Source of the DNA: Gonocerus acuteangulatus | Taxonomy: Eukaryota > Arthropoda > Insecta > Hemiptera > Coreidae | Assembly (NCBI GenBank): GCA_946811695.1 | Contig: OX328132.1 | Location: 100,806,935 to 100,870,934, forward strand | Direction: 5' to 3' | Length of the DNA: 64,000 nt | Program-made: the position numbers and the translations under genes | Shown here: one piece after another, positions 22,620 through 44,460 of the stretch | Layout: every line of letters starts with the position of its first letter | How positions within the stretch are numbered: position 1 is the first letter of the stretch | The notes under the pieces: generated by a model | Told to the model about the DNA's origin: nothing | Database searches by the model: none | The model's input: the letters and a program-made list of their open reading frames with translations, nothing else

Positions 22620-22930
22620 AGATTTTCAAAACTTTCACCTTCCTGCTGTCTACAAATATAAGCTCGAAGTCTAACTGAATCCAGGGCATTACAGAGGACG
22701 TCTTCTCTTTGGGACTTCATGAGCTGGCACTGCTTCTGGATCCTATTGATGGGTTACTCCTTCGACGTGACGGGCTCTGAGTTCCCCATACATGGAAATC
22801 TAGACGAGTCAGATCAGGGGATCTACGGGGGCCAACAAACCAGTCCATAGCGGCCAATCCAACGTTTAGGGAATTCACTGTTCAGCCATTTGGTCACGTA
22901 GGTGGAAACACTGGATTCCATCATTGAACT
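22620..22930 (-). pseudogene. Tc1/mariner transposase C-terminal fragment
   Basis: The minus strand reads YVTKWLNSEFPKRWIGRYGL followed by CWPP and a decayed SPDL block. It resembles the WPPRSPDLTPLDF block of the 14-kb element, so it is a relative, heavily mutated. Confidence 0.5.
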
Positions 22931-23044
22931 TAAGATATAAAGAGTTTCCCCCTTGTTGCAAGGGAGAAATTGAAGCACACAGGATATACAATAAATAATG
23001 ACATTTATATATCTTTATTTTAATGCATTTCGAAGCCTGGCGGC

Positions 23045-23200
23045 CTTCAGTATTAAGGTGTGAGCACTTAATACTCTGTGCCAAAGGTCATGGGTTCAAT
23101 TCCTACTAGGGGTGGTGGCTTTTCTTTAGAAAAAAGAAAAGGCATCAGCTTTATCCTGGCAATAAAAGGGTGGCGACCTTTAGATAACACATCCTAAAAT
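23045..23200 (+). repeat. tRNA-like SINE
   Basis: GCGGCCTTCAGTATTAAGGT, then a B-box-like GGGTTCAATTCCTACTAGGG, then a non-tRNA body ending in AATAAAAGGGTGG. The head is too irregular for a functional tRNA. Confidence 0.4.
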
Positions 23201-23469
23201 TCTGAGTTAATTATAATGGTTAAAATTTAAATAGATAATGCATTTACAATTTTGAGCATAAATATGCTTTAGCGATGACTAAACTGATAAAAAAAAACTT
23301 TACAAAAAAGTGTTACAAAAAAAGTGTCACAAACAAGTGTCCTCAGGTGTTCGTCCTGGAGGGGTGGCCATGTACAAAAAAGATGACTGTATGTTATACA
23401 GTACATTATATAGGTTTTCGTGGAGCTAAAGCATATTTATGTTCCTGATTTGAGCAAAAGGCTCTAAAC

Positions 23470-23472
<3 letters not shown>

Positions 23473-23532
<60 letters not shown>
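23473..23532. repeat. Poly-T tract (60 nt)
   Basis: Uninterrupted T run; on the minus strand it could be the poly(A) tail of a retroposed sequence. Confidence 0.95.
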
Positions 23533-23534
<2 letters not shown>

Positions 23535-23539
23535 GGTGC

Positions 23540-23733
23540 TTCGACAAATCTGGGCCAATAGTGAATAACAACATTGGAGGGGGGATATTAAAAATAGAAA
23601 ATTTTACAAGTTTTAGCACTTTCCTCCGAAGGAAAGTAGCTATTGAGGTTGCACTCATGACAGAATTTTTGAAATTTTTTTTCAAATCTTTATCGATCCT
23701 ACCTAGTAGACACCGAAAATTACCCCCACTAAA

Positions 23734-23779
<46 letters not shown>

Positions 23780-24300
23780 GTTTGGTATATAGCATTCAAT
23801 TAGCAAATGATTGAACAAGTTCGTTAACCACCAAAATCAGTCCACCGGAAGGGGGGTTTACCCCGGACCCAAAACACTAATTTGACCATGCCAGCTGTAG
23901 TTTTTGTTATATTTCAACGAAACTCGGTATTCGTTATGTTGATCTAAAGAGAGAAATACGTTGTAAAAATAAACTAAATTGGTTCATTAGGAGGGGGGTT
24001 TACTCCGGACCCACATTACCAATTTGAACTACAAGCCGTAATTTTTGTTACATTTCAACGAAACTCAGTATTCGTGGTGGTAATCAACAGAGAAAAATGG
24101 GTTGTAAAAATAAACTAAATCGGGTTATTTGGAGGGGGGGGGGGTTTACTCCGGACCTAAAGTACTAATATACTCATACCGGTCGTAATTTCTGCTGTAT
24201 TGTAACGAAATGCGGTATATGTCGTGGGTATCTTGTGAGAAAGAAGTGTTGTAAAAATTAAGTAAATCGGTCTATTGGAAAGGAGGTTTTACTTTAAACT
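23540..24300 (-). repeat. Inverted copy of the 3.2-4.8 kb repeat locus
   Basis: 23590-23740 is the reverse complement of about 4640-4770. A TA tract follows at 23739-23774, then three ~146-bp units that are the reverse complement of 3245-3640. Read on the minus strand, the order equals that of the first locus without its 882-bp LTR-like insertion. Confidence 0.75.
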
Positions 24301-25620
24301 CTGTTTCATTAGAATTAGCCCGCCAGATGTAGGTTCCCAAAGCCGCCGCAAGGAGCGCTATCTTCCACTAGGGGGGCTGTATCTTGTTCCCGCGTCAGAT
24401 CAAAAGACGGAAAATGAAGTTTTTGTGTATTTATTAAGTAGTACATTATCATGCATTAGCATAACTCTGGAAGCAAATTATTTACAAAATTAATAATTGA
24501 ACAGTTCTCCAAAGAAATTTAAATGAGCAGAACTATTCACGTTTTTATTTTATTTATATAGGTTATTTACAGCAAATTATTCAGTAATGTAGAGTACACT
24601 ACAAAAATTCTGAGGAAAGTGCTTAGTTATGCAGCTCCTGCATGATGGACTTATTTTATCTTGGAAAATTAATAGGACCAAGGAGAAGAATGGCACTTAA
24701 ACACACACACACAGAATGGGAAAAAATACAGAGATATTATAGTCATAAAAGAAAACTTGGATAAAACTTATGGTATTATAAAGTCTCCAGAGGAACAATT
24801 TTGCACTTCAAGAATCAACCTGTAGCAAGGGAGATGCAATTATGGTAATTGTGAAGTTAAGGGGCCTCCTCACCATTTTTTTTTTTTCACTATAACATAT
24901 TTTAATGCTCTAAATTCAATAAATAATTTATCAACATTTCAAATGAGAGTTCTTCATTTCCCAATTTTACATCCCCACGTATGCACATTTTTACAAATAT
25001 TTTTGTTTACCCTTGCATTTCTAACCTGGATAACAGTGAACTTTAGTGCCCAATAACTTTTTTCCTGGTTTAGAGCGACTTTATTTTTTAACGGATTTGG
25101 AAAAGCATCTGTATTTATTTCAGTTTACAGATTAGCATATAGGCCTGTGGATCAAGCTGAGGGAGATAATAGGAACAGAGACCACTCAGTATTCTGATCT
25201 TACACACATCATTTTTGCAATCTGCACTCTTCAATTGAATTTAGTTTCGAACTATTTTTATGGCTATTAATTTTTTAAGCAATTATCTTGCATGCTTTGA
25301 TATGAAGCATATGAGTCAACTGGCTTGTACTTGAATTGATATTTTCAAGAAATAAAGATTTGAAAATTAAGTCACTAATGGTGTAACACCCTACAAAATT
25401 AAAATCATTTATCCAATAAGCATTTTCATTTCTTTAAATATCCTTTATATAAATTAAACAATGGTTAAAGGCAATAAGGCACTCACAGAATTTACTAATT
25501 TTGGTTGAAATGTGAAGTCATTCCAAAATGTTTTTAGTTATTTCTATATCTTCCAGGTGAGGAACTGTAAATGTTCTCTCCCTATGTTTCTAACTACAGA
25601 GCCCCACCAGAACTCCAGCT
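24300..25620. other. Intergenic with a foldback-family fragment near 24960-25090
   Basis: The sequence AACAGTGAACTTTAGTGCCC, AACTTTTTTCCTGGTTTA and TTTAACGGATTTGGAAAA matches the arms of the foldback elements at 25.6 and 34.8 kb. The rest is unrecognised AT-rich DNA. Confidence 0.4.
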
Positions 25621-25624
25621 ATTT

Positions 25625-26150
25625 ATCAACTTGTTAATTCTGAGCCAGAAGTGAAACTTAGTATACTTATTCATTTTAACCTAAGTAAGAATAAAAACAT
25701 AAAAAAAAAAAAAACTGGCAGTAACAACTAGAACAGTATTTATTAAGCACTAAAGTTGACTGTTATACAGGTTAAAAGCTGGCGTAAACAAAGTATTTTT
25801 AAACATGCGCATGCGCAGGGCTGTCAATTTGGGAGTGCCAGAATTTCCCCAACTCTGATTTTCCTAAAAATTTGTATACTTATTCATTTCAACCCAATTA
25901 AGAATAAAAACATGAAAAAAAATGTCGCAAACGAATACTTTTTTTTTCCACATTTTTCATTGTTATGATATAGCTTGTAATGTTATGATACAACTCGTTT
26001 ATAACCTGTATAACACTCAACTTTAGTGCTTTATAAATACTGTTACTGCCAGCCTTTCTTAACTTGTTACTCTTAATCAGGTTAAAATGAATAAGTATAC
26101 AAAGTTTAACGAAAATCGGAGTTGGGACTCTTCTGGCTCAGAACTACCAT
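25625..26150. mobile_element. Foldback element, ~0.5 kb
   Basis: Arms of about 150 bp: 25640-25785 (GAGCCAGAAGTGAAACTTAG to CAGGTTAAAAGCTGG) is inverted at 25995-26145 (TAACCTGTATAACACTCAAC to TCTTCTGGCTCAGAAC). The interior has the palindrome TGCGCATGCGCA. The same arm motifs occur at 34.8-36.0 kb. Confidence 0.65.
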
Positions 26151-26610
26151 CAACTTGTTTTAATTTACTCTTTACTTTGGTAAAATAAAGTAAAATGAAT
26201 ATGTACAAATTTGCAGTATCAAAACAAAACAACGAATTGCAAAGAAAAATTATTATTGCAGCACTAGTTGCTATTTTTTAGGTAAAGGGGCTCACCATAT
26301 AATTACAGACACTTTTACTAATAATTTTTCTTGGCACATACAAAGTAGTATTTTTTTAAATTCTTATCTGAAAAAGTAGAATAATTGTGCTGAATATATT
26401 GTATTAATTTTATTTTTGGTTGAGGCATTTTGTATAATGATTTATTAGGAAAGAATTACTTAGAAAAATAAATTAAGGCATAAAAAAATAACATTTTTAA
26501 CATCAAAAAAGAAAACCACATTTAAAAAAAAAATCACTGAATAAAGGATGAAGAAAACTGGAAATCTACTTTTGCTTTTAAAGATGATACAAAATTGATT
26601 ATTCTTCATA

Positions 26611-26618
<8 letters not shown>

Positions 26619-26702
<84 letters not shown>

Positions 26703-26763
26703 ATATATGTATATGTATATGTATATATGTGTATATATATGTATATGTATATGTATATATGTG

Positions 26764-26821
<58 letters not shown>

Positions 26822-26860
26822 CATATATATACACATTTATTTATATAAATATATTAAATA
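26619..26860. repeat. Compound (TA)n-(TG)n-(TATG)n microsatellite
   Basis: TA tract, then TG, then mixed TATG/TATA repeats to about 26830. All frames are open, so it produces spurious Tyr/Ile and Val/Cys frames on both strands. Confidence 0.95.
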
Positions 26861-26869
26861 TTGATTATA

Positions 26870-27333
26870 TTGGGAAGGAATACTACTTCCTAAAGGATTT
26901 ACTTTATAGAGAGAATACAACTGATTCCAAATGATTTTTAATATATTCAAATAGATGAAAAGTAAAAAATGTCCTTTAGAAAGTTTCTAAAATTTACCAT
27001 TAATACAACGGAACGAGAAAAGAAAACAAACTCACTTTAAAACAGATCCCGAAGCGGTCAGTCAAAACGTTCACTACAAAGTGATAAGAAACATGGAGGA
27101 ACAACTGATCTGGGCTTTTCAATTGGCAAGATACGAAACGGTTTTTCTTGGTTGTAATTTTAATTTCTCCTTTCGAGTTTGAGTTTACTTGTTTTCTTCG
27201 ATAAAAAAAATCTCTCACAAATTTAACATGTTAACCGAGTTCATGCAATATTCATATTACTTTATTTATCCATATGAACCAATGATAATAAAAAGTAAAG
27301 GTTTAAATTAACAATACTTATTTCATGACTAAG
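26870..27333. other. Spacer, nothing recognised
   Basis: AT-rich, no identifiable coding or repeat element. Confidence 0.4.
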
Positions 27334-27346
27334 TAATAAAATAAGT

Positions 27347-28100
27347 TTTTTTTTTTTTTTTTATTTATTTATTTATTTACAGAAGTATTACATTCTACAA
27401 TTATGTGTATTTTGTAATTTGATATAGGTATAGGTAGCTTGACCACGCCTCAGATGCCACCAGTTGTCAACCGAATACCTTCCTTAGGAAGGATTCTAGG
27501 ATGACCTGGAGTCACCGTACATCATCCAACCACACCCTGCGACTAGCAGGGAGGATTGGAGACGGGTAAGACGTGGCCTGTGATTTCATGAGGAGAGAAA
27601 ATATCCATCGATATCACTCTCATAATTACATTAGTTCTGATTGTTGGTCACTGCACGACACTTCACTACCTAAGCAGATCCCGGGGCCACTTCCTATTAA
27701 GACGTCTTGGTGGAGAGGAAGGATGATTGATGCTGGATAAGGATTGGGCAATAGGATTAGGATGATTGATCAATTTACTATGGAATGATGAGAAGCGGCT
27801 AGGGATTATATCTTGGACAAAAGGAATATTTAGGTCATTATGGAGGGTGCGATTCGAAACGTAATAAGGAGCATTAACTATGGCACGTAGGATTTTGGAT
27901 TGAAATGTTTGGATTCGGTGGATGTTGGAATGCTTGGCTGTCCCCCAGAGTTCTATTCCGTAAGTCCATATAGGTTTTAATAATGAGTTGTAGACAGTTA
28001 GTTTGTTCTGTACGGTTAAGTGGGATGTTCGATTTAGTAGTCTGTATAGTTGTCCGAATCGTCGATTGAGTTCTTGTCGTCATCGATTGAGTTCTTGTCG
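27347..28100 (-). mobile_element. 5'-truncated Jockey-like LINE with 13-bp target duplication
   Basis: TAATAAAATAAGT occurs at 27334-27346 and again at 28101-28113, exactly flanking the insert. The plus strand begins with a T run (the LINE poly(A) tail), so the element is on the minus strand. The minus-strand reading from about 28060 gives NKLTVYNSLLKPIWTYGIEL and WGTAKHSNIHRIQTFQSKIL, then ending RKWPRDLLR. This is the C-terminal domain after the reverse transcriptase of Jockey-group LINEs. Near its 5' break, 28063-28079 is repeated at 28084-28100. Confidence 0.85.
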
Positions 28101-28113
28101 TAATAAAATAAGT

Positions 28114-29617
28114 AAAAACAAAACGGATATCTGTACAACTAGGATGCGATTTCTCCTTTCCTTGAATATTTGCAAAATTATGATGATTCGTGAGACATTG
28201 AATTTCACGCTTGTTTCGCAATCAAGTGAAAACAGAATGATTTCTAGGAAGGTAGGATTTCTCCCTAAGAATGTATCAATAATCTTTCAACGTTTATTTT
28301 CCCACAATAATTGTACAGCATTATTCTTTTTCAGTACATATGAAGCTTTTTCATTTGGAAAGACAGGTGCTTGTATTATCAACAACGATCAAAGTTTTGT
28401 TTAAGGTGAGCTCATATGGGAGACGGATAAAAATAATCGTCGGAATCTAATTTTATTTGTTGAACGTAAACGACACGAATCAAAAGGAAGTGGAAATTAA
28501 TGCCTTGTTATAACCACAGGGCGTGAAAGCAGCGCCTCCAATGCTCTGTGTACAAATTTGCGGGCGTTAGAAGCAGTGAAATCAGCACACAATTGCCCAT
28601 TGAATAAATACTTGATTATAACATCGCCTTTATTTACCAATTCTCAAATAAAATTACAGTTTTAAGTTATATTATTTTTTCTACTTAGATAAACAGTTCT
28701 ATTAACCAACTTTGTTACACTTTGATTGATATTATAAATAGGAATCTTAACATCAAAAGCACTCAACTCATTTAATAAATCATTAAGAAAATACTTCCTC
28801 AGTCACAAAGGTGATGGTGAGGCATCAGTGCAGCAGGAAAAATTGGTCATGATCGATCACCAGGCTTGACCTGAGGTATTATGGGAGACTAATCGAGTCA
28901 ATAACAGATCTGCTTCTCTTGCTGACAGTCTGGTGCGTTTTAAACGGCAGCCCATAAAAAGCATACATTATTTTTGATTACCGGTGAATGATCGAGCAGC
29001 TGTCTCAAAATTTGTAGATATAAGTCCCTTTTATAGGCGGCTCTAGACTAACATTTTTTGGGAGGGGGGCAATTTAGAATGGGCTTACTGCCGTGCCTTG
29101 GGGTGAAAAATCAAATTTTTATATCCGGGTCCTACAAATCATTAAGGAGGTATTTGATAAACTAAAAACATACCTTAATTAGACTTCGTAGTTAATTTAC
29201 AAATACAACCTTTATAAACGCAGTGTAGTATTTTCGGTTCCATGCCTGTCTCACTAGCAGAACTTTTATTAAGTTTTATCAATATATTTACGATTGCACG
29301 AGAAATGGACTTAGTTCCTTGTTGCGTATATTTCTTATTCTATTAAAGTGTCGTATTCAGGGCAAGTTCTAAATAAAAAATGACAGACTTGGATTATAAA
29401 TTAAATTTTTCAACTGCCAAACTGGTTCTCTGCATTGGGTATACAATTAATTCATGCATCACGGTAATGTTAGTGCTATCGTTTCTTCTCTTTGGGGCAA
29501 GAGTTAGCTGGTTTGTTAGTTTCGAGTTCTCTAATCATAGGGGTATCAGGGTAACAGTTCCAGTTTGTATACAGTGAAGGTTACTGCAGCGATATTTACA
29601 AATTCATCTGGAGTGCC
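28114..29617. other. Intergenic upstream of ALKBH7
   Basis: No conserved coding sequence found. A 65-codon open frame at 29380-29577 with a hydrophobic middle is unsupported. The ALKBH7 promoter should lie in the last few hundred bases, but no clear core motif is visible. Confidence 0.4.
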
Positions 29618-39426
<9,809 letters not shown>

Positions 39427-39759
39427 ATTGTTTATATTTCAAAAATTACTATCTGTGATACTGAGTGATATTAGATAATGTGTACACCATGCGATAACTA
39501 ATTTTTATTATAAAAATGTAAGAATTGACCACTACACTATATTCCTTAACAAAGATGGAGTTATTTTCCTTTTTCCAATTATTTAATTACTCCTAAGTAT
39601 TTCTTGTTGTATTATTACAGAAGTATTTACTATACTACAGTTATCTGATAGTTTATGAAGATTAAAATAAATAATGACCCAAATTCTCACCAATTTGTCC
39701 TCTGTAGGCAGGACAATGAATAAAATTCTAAATTAATATAATTGTCAATTTATTAAAAA

Positions 39760-39805
39760 TAGCTCTACATGTTTCGCATCATCAAATGCCTCTTCAGGAG
39801 CCTAA
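39760..39805 (-). ncRNA. Hammerhead-like core of another Penelope-type end
   Basis: On the minus strand CTGAAGA (complement of 39791-39797) is followed by a GCAT/ATGC stem and GAAA (complement of 39772-39775), then CATGTAGAG. The same layout as the 7011 copy, with different stem sequence, suggests a distinct Penelope-like family. It lies about 330 bp downstream of the ALKBH7 stop codon. Confidence 0.35.
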
Positions 39806-40443
39806 AAACCATACAGCCAAATGGAACAAAGGTGAACCTTCCGCTTTTTTTTTTTTTTTGTAGCAATTGCGATGATTCTCCAATATAAAATTGTTGTCCT
39901 TACAATTAATTTTATATATATTATATTTGGTCTCTTTTCCTTTTATGTTGTCTTTTATCCTTGTAAAACTATGTTTTAATGTATTATTATATGCCCATGT
40001 CAGTTTTCCTCCGTCTCTACTCACACTTTTATTTTCTTAGATACTAACTGTTACTCGGCTAGCTATGCCACACCTACTTTCTGCAACTAGAAAATCAAAA
40101 ATAAAGTAGAAACAAAATAAGTAATATTAAAATCTAATAGCACAAATCTGTAACTGTTCGGGTTCACAGTTTTGTACCCGTGGCGTCCGAACTGTGAGTC
40201 CTAGAAAATTTTTACCAAACTTTTGACACCCCTCGGATCAAGACCTACCTGTCTGCAAACTTTGGTCAAAATCGGTCAACCGGTGTATATTTGTATAAGG
40301 AACAAACATACAGACAGACAGCTGGTAGACGATATTGACCTCCCTTTTGATACTTCCCGTTTCAAGACTTACCTGTGTGCCAAGTTTGGTCAAAATCGGT
40401 CTAACGGTGTGGATTTATAGAAGGAACAAACAGATTGAAACTG

Positions 40444-40505
<62 letters not shown>
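40444..40505. repeat. (TA)n microsatellite
   Basis: Pure TA tract immediately before the LTR-like segment at 40506. The preceding 40200-40440 is a duplicated unit: TTTGGTCAAAATCGGTC and GAACAAACA each occur twice. Confidence 0.95.
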
Positions 40506-40509
<4 letters not shown>

Positions 40510-41809
40510 ATAATTAAAATAAAAAGATTTTTAATAGCCACACGTTGATGTGCCAAAATGTTATAATATTAATAAGAAGTTTTATTTTTAATAAGTTTAT
40601 TTACGTTACGCCTCTACGTTAGGAGCCAATAAAATAAAACATTTATAATATTTAATTTTAAAAAACTCTTTATCTCAGGGGTCGGGTTCGAGTCCAGTAA
40701 AGTAAAACAAAGATACTTTTAAATAATAAAAACAAAACAAAAGGAAAAACTCATAGATAAGTTATATCCAGGCATAGATAAACAAGCATTACCTGATATA
40801 AAGCCAGCTCGGTATTAACTGCATAGGACAGGATCTTCTTTACAACTGTATCTTCTTTTCACTGAACTGCACTTATGAGACTGTATCTTCTTGTAAACTG
40901 AACTGTAGAGATGAGACATGAGACTGACACTTCCTTTACAGACTTCAACTGTATGTGTCTGTATCTTCCATTACAACGCAACAGACTGAACTGCTTTCAA
41001 TATACTGACTCCTGAGACTGGAGCCACCTTTTCACAGACCGCTTGTAACAGACTGAACTAACTTTCATGGCGGGAGTGTTCTACCGGTATCCAATGCTAC
41101 CTGTATCCAATGCTAGACAAATATAACCAATAATATTTGTTTATCCCAATGAATTTAACATATCAATGAGCTTTTTGGATTTTCAGAATTTTCTGTGTTA
41201 ATTTGCATTTCTGTAAAAAAAAAATTTATGCACGGTTTTAAAATAAAAAATAGAATTCAAAATTTAAATTTGGTTTTCAAGATTAGAACTATTGGCCAGT
41301 CTGTTATAATTTCTTTAAATTTTCAATAACTTATTTTGTTACATAATTTTTATTCATTTTCATTTCTCAATTTAAATTATCATTTTTCATTGTTCATTAT
41401 TAAACATTATAATTATCAAAATTATCTTATCCTAAACTAATACAATTTGTAAATTTATGATAAATTTTTAAATATTATTATTATCAATTAAATCTTATAC
41501 TAAACTAATTTTTGTAACAGATATAAATTCTAAACTAGTACTACATTTAAAAAATTGTCCTGGATCCACTATTTATCATTAAAATATTTTTTTTGCATTT
41601 GTCCGAATTATTCCTAAGGATTTCCGCTTGTAACAGACTGAACTAACTTTCATGGCGGGAGTGTCCTACCGGTATCCAAAATGCTAGACAAATATAACCA
41701 ATAATATTTGTTTATCCCAATGAATTTAACATATCAATGAGCTTTTTGGATTTTCAGAATTTTCTGTGTTAATTTTAAAACTTTTAAATATGTAATGTAA
41801 AATATCATT

Positions 41810-41812
<3 letters not shown>
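40506..41812. mobile_element. LTR-like segment between two TA tracts
   Basis: A 1,307-bp block opens TGTTATAATT and closes ATATCATTACA, and lies between (TA)n tracts at 40444-40505 and 41813-41871. Inside, 41030-41205 and 41622-41780 are near-identical direct repeats. No reverse transcriptase or gag-like frame is present. An LTR or LTR pair of a small non-autonomous element is possible but unproven. Confidence 0.35.
41030..41780 (+). repeat. Direct repeat pair of ~160 bp
   Basis: CCGCTTGTAACAGACTGAAC through CAGAATTTTCTGTGTTAATT occurs at 41038-41203 and 41625-41775. The second copy is about 14 bp shorter near GGTATCCAA but otherwise almost identical, which implies a recent event. Confidence 0.85.

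Positions 41813-41871
<59 letters not shown>
41813..41871. repeat. (TA)n microsatellite
   Basis: Pure TA tract bounding the LTR-like segment on its right. Confidence 0.95.
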
Positions 41872-41873
<2 letters not shown>

Positions 41874-42119
41874 TTATCAGATTAAAACCAAATGAGTAAA
41901 ATATTCCAACACCTGTTTTTGTTACCTTCTAATATCATATTCTGAAGTTCTTTTTTGATTATCTGGTCATTATTGTGATTTTCATTACCAAATTATTATT
42001 CATGAAATCGCCAATTTTCATTCGTAATCATTTTTGTACCTTTGGTCTATTGTCATCTGTTTTCAAATAGTCTAATTTTCATTTTCAATTACTTCTGCTC
42101 AGCGTTCCGAAACGTTTTG

Positions 42120-42250
42120 AGGTTCTTGTTTTAGCGCGGTTCCTCCCTTACCCCGCTCATAAGGTTGACCCATGACGCAACCCGGAAGTGCCGCCTAGAA
42201 AATTTTGTTTCAGAACCCCTAGAGAATGAAAATAACAGTGGTTCAAATTT
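42120..42250 (-). repeat. Tail fragment of the dispersed TIR-type family
   Basis: AGCGCGGTTCCTCCCTTACC, AAGTGCCGCCTAGAAAATTT and GTTTCAGAACCCC are the reverse complement of the 58800-58925 tail. The fragment runs into a TA tract at 42255-42350. Confidence 0.6.
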
Positions 42251-42889
42251 GTGTGTATATATATGTATATATATATTATATATATATATTATATATATAT
42301 AATATATATATATAATATATATATACATATATATACATATATATATATATGGGAAGGTATTGTACCTTTCCGAAGCACCGAGGCTTTGGCGGCATGTAGC
42401 AACATTTTGTAAACTTTGGTATAATTAGTGTTTAGATCCTTCACTATAGGGCTTGTGTAACCTACTTTGGATTATTCAAGTCTAAGAAGATTCTTGCAAA
42501 AAATACTTATCCATTTCTATCATAAAAATGTAAGTAATTTATTGATAACGTTTTCCCTAATAATACTTTTTGTGTTATGTATTTTTTTATCAGAGCCATT
42601 TGTCCTAGTAGCTATTACAATAAGAAATATGGCGGCGTTTCTGAAAATGAATAATCCTAACCCCAAAATTTGTAGCATGCTTTTTAATTTGCCCTGACCA
42701 CGACTAGTTGTTCCTTTGACCAGGTCAAAGGTACAACGCTCCTGAGAGATTTTTTCATAATTTAACTTTTATCTTATTCTGCTACAACTTTTTGAAAATT
42801 AATTAATATTGATTGCTTTAATTGTTCATAAAGAATTTAAAAAATAATAAATGAAATAAGTTCTAACTGACTATTAATCCTCAGTTCAA

Positions 42890-43460
42890 ACCTATCGTGC
42901 CTTAACGTTACACCTGAAGTTGTAAGGCTTCATCCAAAGGCACAGGCAAAGAAAATGTCAAATAGGGCCGGCCTAAAGGGAAACCTCGTACCCTGACATA
43001 TTCCTGAAAAGCTAATTATTGAAGCTGAAAAAAAAAAAAAAAAAAAAAAAAAAGCAAAAGCACCACATACAAATAAACCCCTTCCTAAAAAACTGGTAAC
43101 AAAAAAAAAATGTTCTAATGACAGTGAAGATTCTGATACTGATACTGAAATTCCTTCAAAAGAATGTGACGTTGATCCGTCTGATAAATGTTGTGAGTTA
43201 TGTCGATGACCAGCAACAATTTGAAAAATATGACTTGGAAAAAGGAAATTTTGTTCTTAAAAATAAAAGTATCAAGACTATTACATCTTTAGTCGCAGAG
43301 ATCTGGGGTATTAAATGTCCAATGTTTAAGATCCAATATTTGAGAAAAAAAACCTTAAGTGACAAGTTTACAAGAGAAGATGAAAATTTGTATGATATTG
43401 ATTTTGAAGACCTTGTGGCTAAACTTCCATACCCTAATGTTGCTAGTGGATCTGCTTGAC
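42890..43460 (+). pseudogene. C-terminal fragment of a pogo-like DDE transposase
   Basis: AAGGGAAACCTCGT and IPEKLIIEAE precede a Lys-rich stretch that has expanded to a poly-A run at 43028-43053. An acidic Ser/Asp segment (NDSEDSDTDTEIPSKECDV) and a CCELC-type motif follow. A last frame with LRKKTLSDKFTREDENLYDI and DFEDLVAKLPYPN ends it. This order is typical of the tail of pogo/DDE_1-type transposases. Several frames are needed, so it is dead. Confidence 0.5.
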
Positions 43461-43619
43461 AGTTAAAACGTTTATCATTTCCAGTGTTTTTTTCATGGTT
43501 AATAGATAACCTCTGAAAGCACCATCTCTTGACTATCCTCAGTGCCAGCACTCACTTTTTTCGGACATGCAGGACCTTACCTCTTACTATAACCACTATG
43601 TGAAACGTTTATCCTATTT

Positions 43620-44460
43620 TTTCATATCCAGCATCAGAAAAAGCTCAAAGAAAGGAATCAAACACCATTGTTCACAAAGGGGGTGATAGAAGACCACCTA
43701 TAGGCAACCACTCTACCCTTTGAGGTGATCCTCCCGTTCTTTGATCTGAAAAATCAGCTGTCAAGCATTGTTTTGATTCATCTTTTAAGGATGTGATCGT
43801 CTCCCATTTTTTATCTTGCTTCTTCTATGGCTTCATATGTGTTCTCAAAAGCATCCTCTATATCCAGGATTAGCCATAGTGCAATCTATTTTTTATGAAG
43901 CACATCTTCTTTTTTTCCTAACTTTATAGTGCTGGGCCGTTTCCATCGATTTGCCTGTTTGGTAAGGACATTGTTCTGCATGCATAGGATACCTTACTAA
44001 GAGTTCCTCTCTGTTATGCATGTCCGATACTTTTTCCATTGTTTTCCCAACATTTGAAGAGAGCTTTGTAGGTCTGTATGACTTAGGTAAGTCAAGGGGT
44101 CTCATTGGCCCGTTTGGTATGAAGATCACATCCGTTTCCCTCCAGACACTGGGAATGTCTGCTGCCTAGCTTGCCTAGAACATTGTAGTTAGTCATCTGG
44201 TCTTTTTCATATATAAGTTGAGCGGGGATGATGCCATCCCCACCCAGAAATTATATGGTTTGAAGTTGATAATTGCCCACTTAACCTTCTCAGTGGTGAT
44301 TAAAGCATACATGTGGTCATGTCTCTGGTGCCCGATGCTCTGTCCTGTCCACTGTGCAGCCTGGGGAATGTGTCACAAGAAGATCCATGATCGTTTCTTC
44401 CAAACTGCACTTGGTTGTCCCATCAGGTCCCTGTGCCAGTGAGTGAGGGAAACGGGGAGG
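43620..44460 (-). pseudogene. Non-LTR retrotransposon reverse transcriptase fragment (Jockey/R1-like)
   Basis: The minus-strand frame 44129-43893 reads PKSYRPTKLSSNVGKTMEKV and MHAEQCPYQTGKSMETAQHY, the RT block preceding the palm. Further frames near 43870 give LDIEDAFENTYEAI, equivalent to the DIEGAFDN motif with the first catalytic Asp. The reading is interrupted in several places. Confidence 0.7.

Noticed and set aside
26460..26934. Several overlapping Tyr/Ile and Val/Cys open frames on both strands
   Set aside because: All are produced by the TA/TG dinucleotide tract, which lacks stop codons in these frames.
29380..29577. 65-codon hydrophobic frame upstream of ALKBH7
   Set aside because: No splice link to ALKBH7 and no recognisable family; ALKBH7 is complete from its own ATG.
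43198..43551. Minus-strand 117-codon frame
   Set aside because: Antisense to the pogo-like C-terminal fragment, which has recognisable motifs on the plus strand.
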